NCBI RefSeq assembly: GCF_024807145.1
Contig: NZ_JANUCA010000006.1
Coordinates: 124,001 to 188,000 of the forward strand
Source of the DNA: Microbacterium sp. AK031
GTDB taxonomy: Bacteria > Actinomycetota > Actinomycetes > Actinomycetales > Microbacteriaceae
Direction of reading: 5' to 3'
Length of the DNA: 64,000 nt
Shown: in pieces, positions 54,434 through 64,000 of the stretch
Layout: the number at the start of each line of letters is the position of its first letter
Position numbering within the stretch: position 1 is the first letter of the stretch
Notes under the pieces: generated by a model
Seen by the model: only the letters and a program-made list of their open reading frames with translations
What the model was told of the DNA's origin: nothing
Databases searched by the model: none
Translations under genes and position numbers: made by a program

Positions 54434-57016
54434 ATGCCTCAGAAGAATCGCACAGCGAAAGGCGTGCTCGGCGGCCTTCTCGGCTTGATCGGGCTCAGCG
54501 CAGTCGCCGGGGTCCTGGTGACCGCGACGGTCACCCCCGCACTCGCCGTCGCCGGAGCCGCCGGATCGCAAGCGCTCGACCTGTTCGACAAGCTGCCGTC
54601 ATACCTGAAGCCGGATGCGCCCATGGAGCCGAGCACGATCTACGCGATCGGCCACGACGGCAACCCGGTGCAGATGGCGACGTTCTTCGACCAGAACCGC
54701 ACGCAGGTGGAGTTCGATCAGATCTCACCCGTCGTGTACGACGCCATCCTCTCCAGTGAGGACAAGGGCTACTACGAGCACGGCGGAGTGAACCTCGGAG
54801 CGACGGCGAAGGCGCTGATCGACAACGTGCGCGGCACGTCATCGCGCGGAGCATCCACGATCAGCCAGCAGTACGTCAAGAACGTGCTCGTGCAGCAATG
54901 CGAGCAGAAGGTGCTCCCGGGTGATGAGAACTACGCGGACAAGACCGCGCAGTGCTGGCTGGATGCCACCAACGCCGTCGGAACGGACGGTATCGAGCGC
55001 AAGCTGCAGGAGATGCGCTACGCGATCCAGATCGAGAAGGATTACTCGAAGAACGAGATCCTGCTCGGGTACCTGAACATCGCGAGCTTCGGCGGCACGG
55101 TCTACGGCATCGAGGCTGCGGCGAACTACTACTTCAACACCAGCGCTTCGAATCTGACGGTTGCGCAAGCGGCAACATTGGCCGGCATCGTGCAGAATCC
55201 GAACCGCTACCGCATCGACAAGATCGGCGGCTCCGCCACAGAAGCGGGCAATGCGGTGAACAGCGAAGCAGACGGTTACGCCTTGACGAAGGTTCGCCGC
55301 GACTACGTCATCAACCGCATGCACGAGGACGGCAAGATCACCGACGCGCAGCACGCCGAGGCACTCGAGTCGCCAATCGCTCCAGCCATCAATGCGCCGT
55401 CGCAAGGGTGCGCGGCCGCGCAGAACAACGCCTATTTCTGCCAGTACGTGAAAACCGTCGTGCTCGGCGACCCCGCCTTCGGCGACACCTATGAAGAGCG
55501 CGTGAAAGCGCTGCAACGCGACGGTCTGGAGATCTACACTTCACTGGACCTGCGCATCCAGGACCCGGCGGTCGCTGCTCTGAAGGATCGGGTGCCGCCG
55601 AACTTGGACAACCAGCACTTCGGCGGTGCCGGTGTCACGATCGAACCCGCAACTGGCCGAATACTCGCGATCACGCAGAACACGAACTTCCAGGAGACCC
55701 CGACCGAAGACCAGGCGTACTCGAGTCTCGTGTATGCCGCGGACTACGATCACGGCGGGTCCGCCGGGGTCCCGGTCGGATCGACCTACAAGCTGTTCAC
55801 GCTGATCAACTGGCTCGAGACCGGACACTCGGTCAACGAGTCACTCAACGGCCGCCACCAGACGCTGAAGATGAACGTATGCGATGGCCAGACCCAACCC
55901 CTCGATACCAGCGAGATCAACAACTTCGACAACAATCCCGGCTACTACGGCACACCGATGCGGTTCACGAAGGATTCGCTGAACTCGGGTTACTTCGCCA
56001 TGGCGTCCAGGTTGGAAGTCTGCGACATCAACGCCGTGGCCGATCGCATGGGTGTCACGACGTGGGACCCCGACGCGCAGAAAGTCGTGAAGACGACGGA
56101 CTTCAACTACCCCTACAACGTCCTTGGCGACAAGTACATCGCACCGCTCGACATGGCCAGCGCGTATGCGACAGTCGCGAACAAAGGCATCTACTGCGCC
56201 CCGAAGGCGATCGACCGGGTCGTCAACCAGAAGGGCGAGGAACTGCCGGTTCCGGAGACGGCCTGCTCGCAGGTCATTTCTCCTGAGGTCGCGGCAACCG
56301 CCGCATACGCACTACAGGGAGTCATGAACTCCGGCGGTACCGGTCAGAACGCCAACCCGTATGACGGCACGCCTCTGCTCGGCAAGACCGGCTCGCACGA
56401 GACTTACGCGACGATGATGATCGAGTCCAGCACGAAAGCCACGACCGCCGTCTACATCGGTCGCACAGAGGGCTTCGCGAACATCTGGAACGAGTGGTAC
56501 AACGACAACGAGCTGCAGAGCATCCGCTACGACGTCGCCCGCGACATGCAAGCTGCCGCAAATGCGGCGCTCGGTGGCGGCGATGAGTTCCCGCGGCCGG
56601 ACGACAACCTCATCCGCCGGGTGCTGGTCGATCTCCCGAACGTCGTCGGGCAGACGGTGGGTGACGCCACAGCGACGCTCGAGTCCGCAGGATTCTCGGT
56701 GAACGTGGGCCCAGAGGTCGACAGCGATGCCGCGAAGGGCATCATCGCTACACAGGACCCGGGCGCGGGACAGGTGTCCAGCGGCACCACGGTCACGATC
56801 TCACCGAGCAACGGTCAGGCCGCGACAGTGCCCGATGTCTCCGGAAAGCCCCTCGCCGATGCCGTCGAAGCCTTGAAGGCCGCCGGCTTCACCAGCGTGA
56901 CTGCGCATGCGTCGTGTTCCGCCGGCGACGACGATGCCAATACGGTGAAGAGCTCCAGCCCCGCTGCCGGAACCGCCACGAAGAAGTCGACTGCAGTGAC
57001 AGTCAAGTGCTCGTAG
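54434..57016 (+). CDS. Bifunctional penicillin-binding protein with two PASTA domains
   Basis: 860 aa. One membrane helix (about 10-32), GT51 transglycosylase (AILSSEDKGYYEHGGVN with the catalytic Glu, RGASTISQQYVKN), transpeptidase with SxxK as GSTYK (about 455), SxN as SLNSGYF and KTG as LGKTGSHETY. Two C-terminal PASTA repeats follow (PNVVGQTVGDATATLESAGF... and PDVSGKPLADAVEALKAAGF...). Polymerises and crosslinks peptidoglycan. Corresponds to the PonA2-type enzymes. The metallophosphoesterase gene starts inside its 3' end. Confidence 0.95.
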   Translation: MPQKNRTAKGVLGGLLGLIGLSAVAGVLVTATVTPALAVAGAAGSQALDLFDKLPSYLKPDAPMEPSTIYAIGHDGNPVQMATFFDQNRTQVEFDQISPVVYDAILSSEDKGYYEHGGVNLGATAKALIDNVRGTSSRGASTISQQYVKNVLVQQCEQKVLPGDENYADKTAQCWLDATNAVGTDGIERKLQEMRYAIQIEKDYSKNEILLGYLNIASFGGTVYGIEAAANYYFNTSASNLTVAQAATLAGIVQNPNRYRIDKIGGSATEAGNAVNSEADGYALTKVRRDYVINRMHEDGKITDAQHAEALESPIAPAINAPSQGCAAAQNNAYFCQYVKTVVLGDPAFGDTYEERVKALQRDGLEIYTSLDLRIQDPAVAALKDRVPPNLDNQHFGGAGVTIEPATGRILAITQNTNFQETPTEDQAYSSLVYAADYDHGGSAGVPVGSTYKLFTLINWLETGHSVNESLNGRHQTLKMNVCDGQTQPLDTSEINNFDNNPGYYGTPMRFTKDSLNSGYFAMASRLEVCDINAVADRMGVTTWDPDAQKVVKTTDFNYPYNVLGDKYIAPLDMASAYATVANKGIYCAPKAIDRVVNQKGEELPVPETACSQVISPEVAATAAYALQGVMNSGGTGQNANPYDGTPLLGKTGSHETYATMMIESSTKATTAVYIGRTEGFANIWNEWYNDNELQSIRYDVARDMQAAANAALGGGDEFPRPDDNLIRRVLVDLPNVVGQTVGDATATLESAGFSVNVGPEVDSDAAKGIIATQDPGAGQVSSGTTVTISPSNGQAATVPDVSGKPLADAVEALKAAGFTSVTAHASCSAGDDDANTVKSSSPAAGTATKKSTAVTVKCS

Positions 57017-57954
57017 CGGGCAAGCGCGCCCACCCGGCCCTCCTCGCGCTCAGCGCGGTGGGGGCCGTCGGCGCGGCCTGCGCGATATGGGGCATCGGCA
57101 TCGAGCGCTACCTGTTCACCGCGCGCGAAGCCTCGGCCGAGGCCCTCGCGCCTGGCGCCCGCCCGATCCGGATCCTGCACCTGTCGGATGCACACATGGC
57201 GCCGTGGCAGCACCGCAAGCAGGACTGGCTCTCGTCGCTCGCCGAGCTGGAGCCAGATCTCATCGTCAACACGGGCGACAACCTCGGCCACCGCGACGGT
57301 CTGCAGGGCGTGCGTCGCGCGTTCGATGCGTTCGCCGGAATCCCCGGTGTCTTCGTGCACGGCTCGAACGACGTCTACGGTCCATCGCCGCGCAATCCGC
57401 TGCGCTATTTCTCCGGTCCATCCAAGCGCCACCAGGAACCCGAGCACCTCGACACGGATGCGCTCGACGCGTACTTCACCGACGAACTCGGCTGGGCGGA
57501 CCTCAACAATGCTGCGGCTCGCCTGAGCGTGGCCGGTAGCGATGTCGACCTGTTCGGCGTCGACGATGCGCACCGCGATTGGGACGAGATCGACGATCTT
57601 CCGGCAGCCATCGCTTCTCTCGGCAGTCGGGATGCCGGTACTCCCCTGCTGGGCGTCACCCACGCGCCGTACCAGCGTGTGCTCAACACGTTCACCGACC
57701 TCGGCGCGCAGGCAATCTTCGGCGGGCACACTCACGGTGGCCAGGTGTGTCTCCCCGGCTTCGGCACCCTTGTGGCGAACTGCGACATCCCGCTGAAGCA
57801 GGCGAAGGGGCTGAGCACTTGGAGCCACGGCGGGCGCAGCATCCCGCTGAATGTCAGCGCCGGCTGCGGACACTCGATCTACGCGCCAGTGCGCTTCGCC
57901 TGTCGCCCGGAGGCGACTCTGCTCACGCTCACCGCACGGGACACGCCCGCATAG
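57007..57954 (+). CDS. Membrane-anchored metallophosphoesterase
   Basis: 315 aa from a GTG at 57007 overlapping the pbp stop. N-terminal hydrophobic anchor (about 8-30), then the calcineurin-type core: HLSDAHM, VNTGDNLGHRDG, VHGSNDV, LGVTHAPYQ and FGGHTHGGQVCLPG supply the two-metal site in order. Homologues next to PonA2 genes are common across actinobacteria. Substrate not predictable. Confidence 0.9.
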   Translation: MLVAGKRAHPALLALSAVGAVGAACAIWGIGIERYLFTAREASAEALAPGARPIRILHLSDAHMAPWQHRKQDWLSSLAELEPDLIVNTGDNLGHRDGLQGVRRAFDAFAGIPGVFVHGSNDVYGPSPRNPLRYFSGPSKRHQEPEHLDTDALDAYFTDELGWADLNNAAARLSVAGSDVDLFGVDDAHRDWDEIDDLPAAIASLGSRDAGTPLLGVTHAPYQRVLNTFTDLGAQAIFGGHTHGGQVCLPGFGTLVANCDIPLKQAKGLSTWSHGGRSIPLNVSAGCGHSIYAPVRFACRPEATLLTLTARDTPA

Positions 57955-57970
57955 TCCGGGAGAGCATCGA

Positions 57971-58000
57971 TTCGGCTCAGAGCCCGTTTCACTGTAGACT
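57971..58000 (+). promoter_or_regulatory. Promoter of tRNA-Pro
   Basis: TTCGGC, 18-bp spacer, TAGACT (57995-58000), 13 bp before the tRNA. Confidence 0.45.
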
Positions 58001-58013
58001 CAAACGGTTGCAA

Positions 58014-58090
<77 letters not shown>

Positions 58091-58097
58091 CTGTTGC

Positions 58098-58127
58098 AAG
58101 AAGGCCGCCCTCCGGGGCGGCCTTCTT
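58098..58127 (+). terminator. Terminator of tRNA-Pro
   Basis: 13-bp perfect stem AAGAAGGCCGCCC / GGGCGGCCTTCTT with TCCG loop. Confidence 0.9.
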
Positions 58128-58181
58128 CACATCCGACAGCAGGCCTGACGACCCGCTGCGCTCACCTAGGCTGGAGACACC

Positions 58182-58937
58182 ATGACCACACCCCGCCTCG
58201 TCGCCTTCGACCTCGATGACACGCTCGCCCCGTCGAAGAGCCCGATCGACCCGAAGATCGCCGTCCAGTTGCGCGCACTGCTGCAGCATGTCGACGTGGC
58301 GATCATCTCCGGCGGCAACGAACAGCAGTTCCGCGTCCAGGTGATCGCGCAGCTCGGCGACGCCGACACGACCGATCTCGCCCGCCTGCACCTGCTGCCG
58401 ACGTGCGGCACACGCTACCTGCGCCATGACGGCGAGGGCTTCGACACCGTGTATGCGCACGACCTCTCCGACGAGCAGAAGTCGGCCGCGTTGCGCGCGC
58501 TCCGTGAGGAGGCGGAACGGCTCGGTCTGTGGGAGCAGAACCCCTGGGGCGAGATCCTCGAGGACCGCGGCTCGCAGATCACATTCTCGGCGCTCGGGCA
58601 GCAGGCCCCGCACGACGAGAAGCAGTCCTGGGATCCGTCCGGCACCAAGCGCAGTCGGCTGCGCGAAGCAGTCGCCGCGCGCCTGCCTGAACTCGAGGTG
58701 CGTTCGGGCGGTTCGACCTCGATCGACATCACCCTCGCCGGCATCGACAAGGCACACGGCATGAAGGCGCTGGCCGAGCGCACCGGCATCCCGCTCGGCG
58801 ACATGCTCTTCTACGGCGACCGCCTCGACGAGGGCGGCAACGATTATCCGGTCAAAGCGCTCGGAGTACGCTCGATCGCGGTCACCGGGTGGGAGCACAC
58901 CGCAACCGAGCTGGACGAACTCATCCCGACGCTTTAG
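58182..58937 (+). CDS. HAD-IIB family phosphatase
   Basis: 251 aa. [14 protein letters not shown] gives the DxD nucleophile motif, [11 protein letters not shown] motif II, and [13 protein letters not shown] with [15 protein letters not shown] motifs III and IV. The cap is the type IIB seen in phosphomannomutase-like and trehalose/sucrose phosphatases. Most like the eukaryote-type phosphomannomutase/HAD-IIB annotated in actinobacteria. Substrate uncertain. Confidence 0.88.
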   Translation: MTTPRLVAFDLDDTLAPSKSPIDPKIAVQLRALLQHVDVAIISGGNEQQFRVQVIAQLGDADTTDLARLHLLPTCGTRYLRHDGEGFDTVYAHDLSDEQKSAALRALREEAERLGLWEQNPWGEILEDRGSQITFSALGQQAPHDEKQSWDPSGTKRSRLREAVAARLPELEVRSGGSTSIDITLAGIDKAHGMKALAERTGIPLGDMLFYGDRLDEGGNDYPVKALGVRSIAVTGWEHTATELDELIPTL

Positions 58938-58970
58938 CCGTGTCTGGGCGGCGGGCCGTAGCATTGCGAC

Positions 58971-59360
58971 ATGGATCCGCTGACGCTCACGATCCTCGTC
59001 GCCGCGTGCGCCAGTGCGGCATGCTGGCTCCTGTCCCTTTCCACCCGCGACACCTCATGGGTCGACCGCGGGACCGGCCTGTTCCGCCACAGCCGCCATC
59101 CGAACTTCTTCTTCGAACAGGCACAGAGGTGGGTGTTCTGCGCGATGGGTGCGGCAGCAGCCGCGGGATCCGGTCCGGGATTCTTCGGAGGCGCACCGAG
59201 CTGGACGATCATCGGGCCGGCGCTGCTGACTGCGCTCTTCATCGGCTCGACGATCTTCACCGAATCGATCTCAGCATCCCGATATCCGGAGTACGCCGAG
59301 TACCGCCGCACGACCTCGATGATCGTGCGGCTTCCTCCCCGCGCCGCTGCGTTGCGGTGA
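58971..59360 (+). CDS. Internally deleted DUF1295 membrane protein
   Basis: 129 aa. Full-length DUF1295 (steroid 5-alpha reductase-like) proteins are about 250-290 aa. Here the N-terminal piece LTILVAACASAACWLLSLSTRDTSWVDR runs straight into the C-terminal piece GTGLFRHSRHPNFFFEQAQRWVF...STIFTESISASRYPEYAEYRR, which keeps the NADPH-binding-like SRHPN and PEY motifs. About 130-150 residues between them are gone without a frameshift. Three or four membrane helices remain. Probably inactive or altered. Confidence 0.75.
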   Translation: MDPLTLTILVAACASAACWLLSLSTRDTSWVDRGTGLFRHSRHPNFFFEQAQRWVFCAMGAAAAAGSGPGFFGGAPSWTIIGPALLTALFIGSTIFTESISASRYPEYAEYRRTTSMIVRLPPRAAALR

Positions 59361-59376
59361 CGCCACGGCAACGCGG

Positions 59377-60642
59377 TCAGCGCGCAGCGAGAGCTGCGTT
59401 CGCCGCCCCGCCCCCCACCGGCACGAGACGGGCGAGCTGAGTGACGTGAGCCGGCTCGAGCTCCGCAAGAGATGCCACGCCGAGAAGGCGCATGGTGCGC
59501 TCGATCTCGGTGCGCAGGATCGCGATCGTCCGGTCGACGCCCTGCCGCCCTCCGGCCATCAGACCGTAGAGATATGCCCGCCCGATCAGCGTGAAGTCCG
59601 CGCCGAGGGCGACGGAGGCGACGATGTCGGCGCCGTTCATGATTCCAGTGTCGATCATGACCGTGAAGTCGTCTCCGACTTCCCTGCGCACCTTCGGCAG
59701 CAGGTGGAACGGGATGGGCGCCCGGTCGAGCTGACGGCCACCGTGGTTCGACAGCACGATACCGTCCACGCCTGCATCGCGCAGCTTCACGGAGTCCTCG
59801 ACGTTCTGCACGCCCTTGATGACGATCTTTCCGGGCCAGAGATCGCGGATCACGGCGAGGTCGTCGTAGCTGATCGTCGGGTCCATCGCAGCATCCAGCA
59901 GCTCGCCGACGGTGCCGCCGGTGGTGCTGAGCGACGCGAACTCGAGCTTCGGTGTGGTGAGGAAGTCCCACCACCACCAGGGGCGAGGGATCGCGTTGAT
60001 GATCGTCCCGAGCGTGAGCTGCGGCGGAATAGCGAATCCGTTGCGCTTGTCACGCAGACGGGCACCCGCGACCGGAGTGTCGACCGTGAAGTGCAGCGTG
60101 TCGAAGCCGGCAGCGGCGGCGCGACGGGTGAGCTCGTAGGAGATCTCGCGGTCGCGCATGACGTACAGCTGGAACCAGTTGCGCCCGTTGGGGTTCGCAG
60201 CCTTCACGCCCTCAATCGATGTGGTGCCGAGAGTGGAGAGAGTGAAGGGGATGCCCGCGGCTGCTGCTGCACCTGCGCCGGCCTCTTCGCCCTCGGTCTG
60301 CATGAGGCGGGTGAATCCGGTCGGCGCGATGCCGAATGGTAGGGCGCTGGGGCCGCCGAGGATGTCGATGGAGGTGTCCACATCGGGCGCCGGCTTGAAG
60401 ATGCCGGGATGGAACTCGACATCCTGAAAGGCCTGACGCGCTCGCGTCAACGACAGCTCGCCCTCTGCGGCGCCGTCGGTGTAGTCGAACGCCGCCTTCG
60501 GGGTGCGGCGCTTCGCGATCGTGCGCAGATCGTCGATCGTGAGTGCCGCATCGAGACGACGCTTGCGCCCATCGAGCTCGGGCTTCTTGAACTTCATGAG
60601 CTCGAGGAGCTCTGAGGGCTTGGGAACCTGACGGGTGACCAT
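59377..60642 (-). CDS. lldD: FMN-dependent L-lactate dehydrogenase (alpha-hydroxy-acid oxidase family)
   Basis: 421 aa TIM-barrel flavoprotein. [74 protein letters not shown] (catalytic His and substrate Arg) and [30 protein letters not shown] (FMN phosphate loop) are all in place. Oxidises L-lactate to pyruvate into the electron chain. Follows the LldR-like repressor gene by 10 bp. Confidence 0.9.
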   Translation of the reverse strand: MVTRQVPKPSELLELMKFKKPELDGRKRRLDAALTIDDLRTIAKRRTPKAAFDYTDGAAEGELSLTRARQAFQDVEFHPGIFKPAPDVDTSIDILGGPSALPFGIAPTGFTRLMQTEGEEAGAGAAAAAGIPFTLSTLGTTSIEGVKAANPNGRNWFQLYVMRDREISYELTRRAAAAGFDTLHFTVDTPVAGARLRDKRNGFAIPPQLTLGTIINAIPRPWWWWDFLTTPKLEFASLSTTGGTVGELLDAAMDPTISYDDLAVIRDLWPGKIVIKGVQNVEDSVKLRDAGVDGIVLSNHGGRQLDRAPIPFHLLPKVRREVGDDFTVMIDTGIMNGADIVASVALGADFTLIGRAYLYGLMAGGRQGVDRTIAILRTEIERTMRLLGVASLAELEPAHVTQLARLVPVGGGAANAALAAR

Positions 60643-60652
60643 AGCCTTCCTT

Positions 60653-61363
60653 TCAACGAGACGGGTGGGTGGATGTCAGACCGGCCGCGCTGTAGTAGCC
60701 GGTGATGTGGTCGTGCACGAGAGCGCGGGCGGCATCCGCGTCGCCGGCATCGATCGCGGCGATCAGCGCGCGATGCTCGAAGCGCAACCGGGCCGCCATG
60801 GCATCGAAGTCGTCGATGGATGCTGAACCGGTGAGGACGTACGACTCGATGGACGTGCGCAGGCCTGCCATCATCGCGGCGATCACGGTGTTGCCGCTGG
60901 ATTCGGCCAGCGACAGATGCAGCTGCGCGTCGAGTGCGAGGAACTCGCCCGTGGTGAGGCCGCCGGCATCCATCGCGTCGAGTATCCGGTGCGCCGCCGT
61001 GATGTCACGTGCTTCGGCCGACGCGAGAGCCGTCACGACGGCATCCTCGAGCACGAGGCGAGTGCGCACCACATCCCCCAACGCGAAGCCCTTTGCGGCC
61101 AGCTGCAGGCGCAGCAGGGCAGACATCCCCCCGGAGGGCGTGGCGATGACGATCGCGCCGGACTGCGGGCCTGAGCCGGTCGCTGTGCGGATCAGCCCCA
61201 TGACCTCGAGCACGCGCAGCGCCTCGCGGACGCTGGAGCGGCCGACGCCGAGTTCAGTGGCGAGATCGCGCTCGGACGGGAGTCGATCGCCTGGTCCGAG
61301 GCGACCTTCGAGCAGGTCGCGCTCGACGCGCTCGAGCACGACGCGCCAGGCACGCTGCGTCAT
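60653..61363 (-). CDS. lldR: FadR-family GntR repressor (LldR-like)
   Basis: 236 aa. N-terminal winged helix ([32 protein letters not shown], about 28-60); C-terminal FCD ligand domain with [15 protein letters not shown] and [26 protein letters not shown] carrying the metal-binding D/H/H residues. Placed ahead of lldD, so lactate or a related hydroxy acid is the probable effector. Twin palindromes in its promoter suggest autoregulation. Confidence 0.88.
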   Translation of the reverse strand: MTQRAWRVVLERVERDLLEGRLGPGDRLPSERDLATELGVGRSSVREALRVLEVMGLIRTATGSGPQSGAIVIATPSGGMSALLRLQLAAKGFALGDVVRTRLVLEDAVVTALASAEARDITAAHRILDAMDAGGLTTGEFLALDAQLHLSLAESSGNTVIAAMMAGLRTSIESYVLTGSASIDDFDAMAARLRFEHRALIAAIDAGDADAARALVHDHITGYYSAAGLTSTHPSR

Positions 61364-61375
61364 CCACTCCTCCTC

Positions 61376-61415
61376 TGTGGTCAGACCACAGACTAGCGCG
61401 TGTGGTCAGACCACG
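61376..61415 (-). promoter_or_regulatory. Twin operators of the LldR-like repressor
   Basis: TGTGGTCAGACCACA (61376-61390) and TGTGGTCAGACCAC (61401-61414): two near-identical palindromes centred 25 bp apart, i.e. on the same helix face, 12-50 bp upstream of the gene. The GTC-N-GAC core is typical of FadR-family sites. Confidence 0.85.
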
Positions 61416-61457
61416 CAATTCCGACGCTCAGATCGCATGAAGACGGCTGCCGCAGCC

Positions 61458-62111
61458 TCACCCCAGGCGCCCACCGGACTCCTCGAGGTAGCAGTTGCCG
61501 CACAGTGACTCGTACGTCACGACGTCTGCTGGCGCTCCGGCTGCCGCTCCCTCGTCGATCGCGACCTGGTCGCCGTCGAACACGAAGCGGCCGCCTGTGA
61601 CGCGACCGTTGAAGACGGCCTTGCGTCCGCAGCGGCAGATCGTCTTGAGCTCCTCAAGCGAGTGGGCGATCGCGAGCAGTCGGGCAGAGCCGGGAAAGGC
61701 GTGAGTCAGGAAATCGTTGCGGATCCCGTAGGCCATCACCGGGATGCCGTCGACCACCGCGATGCGGAACAGATCATCGATCTGCTTCGCAGTGAGAAAC
61801 TGCGCCTCGTCGACGAGCAGACAGGCGACGCCGGCAGGGTCGCCAGGGATCAGGCTCTCATCGTTGTGCTGCTGCATCCGCTCGCGTTCGCGTTGGAAGA
61901 GTGCGCGTGCGTCACCGTCAGGCGGGATGAGGAAGTCGACCTCACGCGTCATACCGAGGCGGCTCTCCACCTGGTTCGCGCCCTTGGTGTCTATCGTCGG
62001 CTTCGCCAGAAGCACGTGCTGGCCGCGCTCCTCGTAGTTGTACGCGGCCTGCAGCAGCGCCGTGGACTTGCCGGAGTTCATCGCCCCGTAGCGGAAGTAC
62101 AGCTTCGCCAC
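61458..62111 (-). CDS. tdk: Thymidine kinase (type II)
   Basis: 217 aa. P-loop FRYGAMNSGKSTALLQA (about 6-22), VACLLVDEAQFLTAKQ Walker B, AYGIRNDF lasso region and zinc ligands ICRCGRKA with SLCGNCYLEE. Salvages thymidine. Follows mqo by 9 bp on the same strand. Confidence 0.95.
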   Translation of the reverse strand: MAKLYFRYGAMNSGKSTALLQAAYNYEERGQHVLLAKPTIDTKGANQVESRLGMTREVDFLIPPDGDARALFQRERERMQQHNDESLIPGDPAGVACLLVDEAQFLTAKQIDDLFRIAVVDGIPVMAYGIRNDFLTHAFPGSARLLAIAHSLEELKTICRCGRKAVFNGRVTGGRFVFDGDQVAIDEGAAAGAPADVVTYESLCGNCYLEESGGRLG

Positions 62112-62120
62112 GGTGCGCTG

Positions 62121-63593
62121 CTACCTCGAGATGCCGAGCACGGCCGCCGTCGCCGTCATGGATTCGTCTGCCACGGCCTCGTTCTCGTTGAGCTTCTCGC
62201 CGTACGTCGGGATGAGCTCGCGCAGCGTCGGCTCCCACCCGGCGTACTGCTCGGGGAAGCACGTCTTCAGCAGGTTCAGCATGATCGGCACGGCCGTCGA
62301 TGCGCCGGGCGATGCGCCGAGCAGCCCCGCGATCGAACCGTCCGCAGCGGAGACGACCTCGGTGCCGAACTGCAGCACGCCGCCCTTCTGCGCATCCTTC
62401 TTCATGACCTGTGCGCGCTGGCCTGCGTCGATGAGCGACCAGTCCTCGTCCTTCGCTGTGGGCATGAAGACGCGGAGGCCGTCGACCTTCTTGCGATGGT
62501 TCTTGATCAGCTCGCCGACCAGGTACGTGATCAGGTCAGGGTTCGCGAACGCCACGCGCAGCATGGGCCACAGGTTGTGCGTGCGCACCTGGCTGACGAT
62601 GTCGAACATCGAGCCGTTCTTGAGGAACTTGGGACTGAACGTGGCGAAAGGACCGAACAGCAGCGACGCCTCGCCGTCGACGACACGGGTGTCCAGGTGC
62701 GGCACCGACATCGGCGGTGCCCCGACGGATGCCTGCGAGTAGACCTTCGCCTTGTGCTGGGAGACGATGGCAGGGTTCGTGGTCTTGAGGAACTGTCCGC
62801 CGATCGGGAAGACGCCATAGCCCTTGATCTCAGGGATGCCGGAGCGCTGCAGCAGCTTCAACGCCCAGCCGCCGGCGCCGACGAAGACGAACTTCGCGTT
62901 GACCTCGCCCGGCGTGTGCCCCAGCGCCCGGCGGTACGAGACCTGCCAGCTACCGTCCTTCTGCTTCTTGAGCTTTCGCACCTCTTGGTTGGTGCGCAGT
63001 TCGACGCCACTGGCGGCGAGGTGATCGAAGAGCTGATGCGTCAGCGCACCGAAGTCGACGTCGGTGCCGGCCGGAACCCTGGTCGCAGCGAACGGCTCGC
63101 CCTTGCGGCGCTTCTGCATGAGCAGCGGCGCCCACTGGTTGATGACACGGGAGTCCTCGCTGTACTCGATGCCCTCGAACAGCGGCTGCTCCTTGAGTAC
63201 CTCGTAACGCGCCTTGAGGTACGCGACATCCTTCTCTCCGCGCACGAACGTCATGTGCGGGGTGGCGTTGATGAATGTCGACGGCTCGTCGAGCACACCC
63301 TTGTTGACCAGCGACGACCAGAACTGCCTGCTCTGCTGGAACTGCTCGTTGATCGAGACCGCCTTGGCCGGGTCCAATGGCCCGCCGTCGTTCTGCGGCA
63401 TGTAGTTCAGCTCGCAGAGCGCCGCATGGCCGGTGCCCGCGTTGTTCCACGGGTTGGAGCTCTCCTGGGCCACATCAGACAGTCGCTCGAAGGCGACGAT
63501 CTTCCAGTCTGGCTGCAGTTCGTGCAGCAAGGTGCCCAGTGTGGCGCTCATGATGCCACCACCGATGAGGACGACGTCGACGGATTCAGTCAC
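62121..63593 (-). CDS. mqo: Malate:quinone oxidoreductase
   Basis: 490 aa FAD enzyme. DVVLIGGGIMSATLGTLLHELQ (about 5-26) is the FAD-binding loop. EQFQQSRQFW, PHMTFVRGEKDVAYL and FVFVGAGGWALKLLQRSGIPE are conserved in Mqo. LLGASPGASTAVPIMLNLL lies near the C-terminus. Membrane-associated; oxidises malate and reduces menaquinone in the citric acid cycle. Confidence 0.96.
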   Translation of the reverse strand: MTESVDVVLIGGGIMSATLGTLLHELQPDWKIVAFERLSDVAQESSNPWNNAGTGHAALCELNYMPQNDGGPLDPAKAVSINEQFQQSRQFWSSLVNKGVLDEPSTFINATPHMTFVRGEKDVAYLKARYEVLKEQPLFEGIEYSEDSRVINQWAPLLMQKRRKGEPFAATRVPAGTDVDFGALTHQLFDHLAASGVELRTNQEVRKLKKQKDGSWQVSYRRALGHTPGEVNAKFVFVGAGGWALKLLQRSGIPEIKGYGVFPIGGQFLKTTNPAIVSQHKAKVYSQASVGAPPMSVPHLDTRVVDGEASLLFGPFATFSPKFLKNGSMFDIVSQVRTHNLWPMLRVAFANPDLITYLVGELIKNHRKKVDGLRVFMPTAKDEDWSLIDAGQRAQVMKKDAQKGGVLQFGTEVVSAADGSIAGLLGASPGASTAVPIMLNLLKTCFPEQYAGWEPTLRELIPTYGEKLNENEAVADESMTATAAVLGISR

Positions 63594-63652
63594 CGAACCA
63601 GTCTAGTTCGCGCGCCGGAGGACGCGAACCACTGCCGTTCTCCGCGGAGCGA

Positions 63653-64000
<348 letters not shown>

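Overview
The window is GC-rich, densely packed chromosomal DNA from an actinobacterium, most likely a Microbacterium or close relative (Microbacteriaceae). Supporting this are SenX3/RegX3, CarD, GlnR and the SigK/RskA pair, an IspDF fusion, the topA-linked tad pilus cluster, DUF4032, DUF3263 and DUF4244 proteins, lone groEL behind a CIRCE operator, and frequent GTG or TTG starts with four-base stop/start overlaps. I see no insertion sequence, prophage or CRISPR array. Nearly everything is core chromosome.

Layout. 1-8.8 kb: 5' part of groEL, a LytR_C protein, small conserved proteins, msrB with a nitroreductase, a DMT transporter, an SRAP protein with a cation:proton antiporter, a tyrosine phosphatase and an aldo/keto reductase. 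8.8-17.5 kb: tRNA-Thr(UGU), a DsbA-like protein lacking its CxxC motif, a UgpC/MsiK-type ABC ATPase, DUF4032, then rlmB-cysS-ispDF-carD. 17.5-32.6 kb is a phosphate region: regX3-senX3 divergent from phoU, gpmA, an ygfZ group, glnR, ppk, a Nudix/SixA protein and pstSCAB. PHO-box-like 11-bp repeats lie before pstS and between senX3 and phoU. 32.6-37.4 kb: a decayed DUF559 gene, a class IV aminotransferase, a possible structured RNA, and sigK-rskA divergent from a fasciclin lipoprotein.

37.4-38.3 kb holds the most unusual feature. A tRNA-Lys(UUU) gene is split inside its anticodon by a 218-nt group I intron whose core I can fold as P2-P9. It resembles the small Azoarcus/cyanobacterial tRNA introns. 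A free-standing HNH endonuclease gene starts 39 bp after the tRNA.

38.3-51.3 kb: a PfpI protein, CGNR protein, YigZ, DUF1697, pncA, tRNA-Thr(CGU), a secreted peptidase, holB-tmk-topA, and a tad cluster with a fused TadB-TadC protein. 51.6-64 kb: acs, RidA, a PASTA penicillin-binding protein with a metallophosphoesterase, tRNA-Pro(CGG), a HAD phosphatase, an internally deleted DUF1295 protein, lldD with an LldR-like repressor and twin palindromic operators, tdk, mqo and the 3' part of asd.

Functional themes: phosphate sensing, uptake and polyphosphate storage next to the nitrogen regulator GlnR; a SigK regulatory module beside its probable target; pilus assembly linked to topA; and lactate, malate and acetate oxidation at the right end. 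Calls come from reading the sequence and recalling family features; no database search was run.
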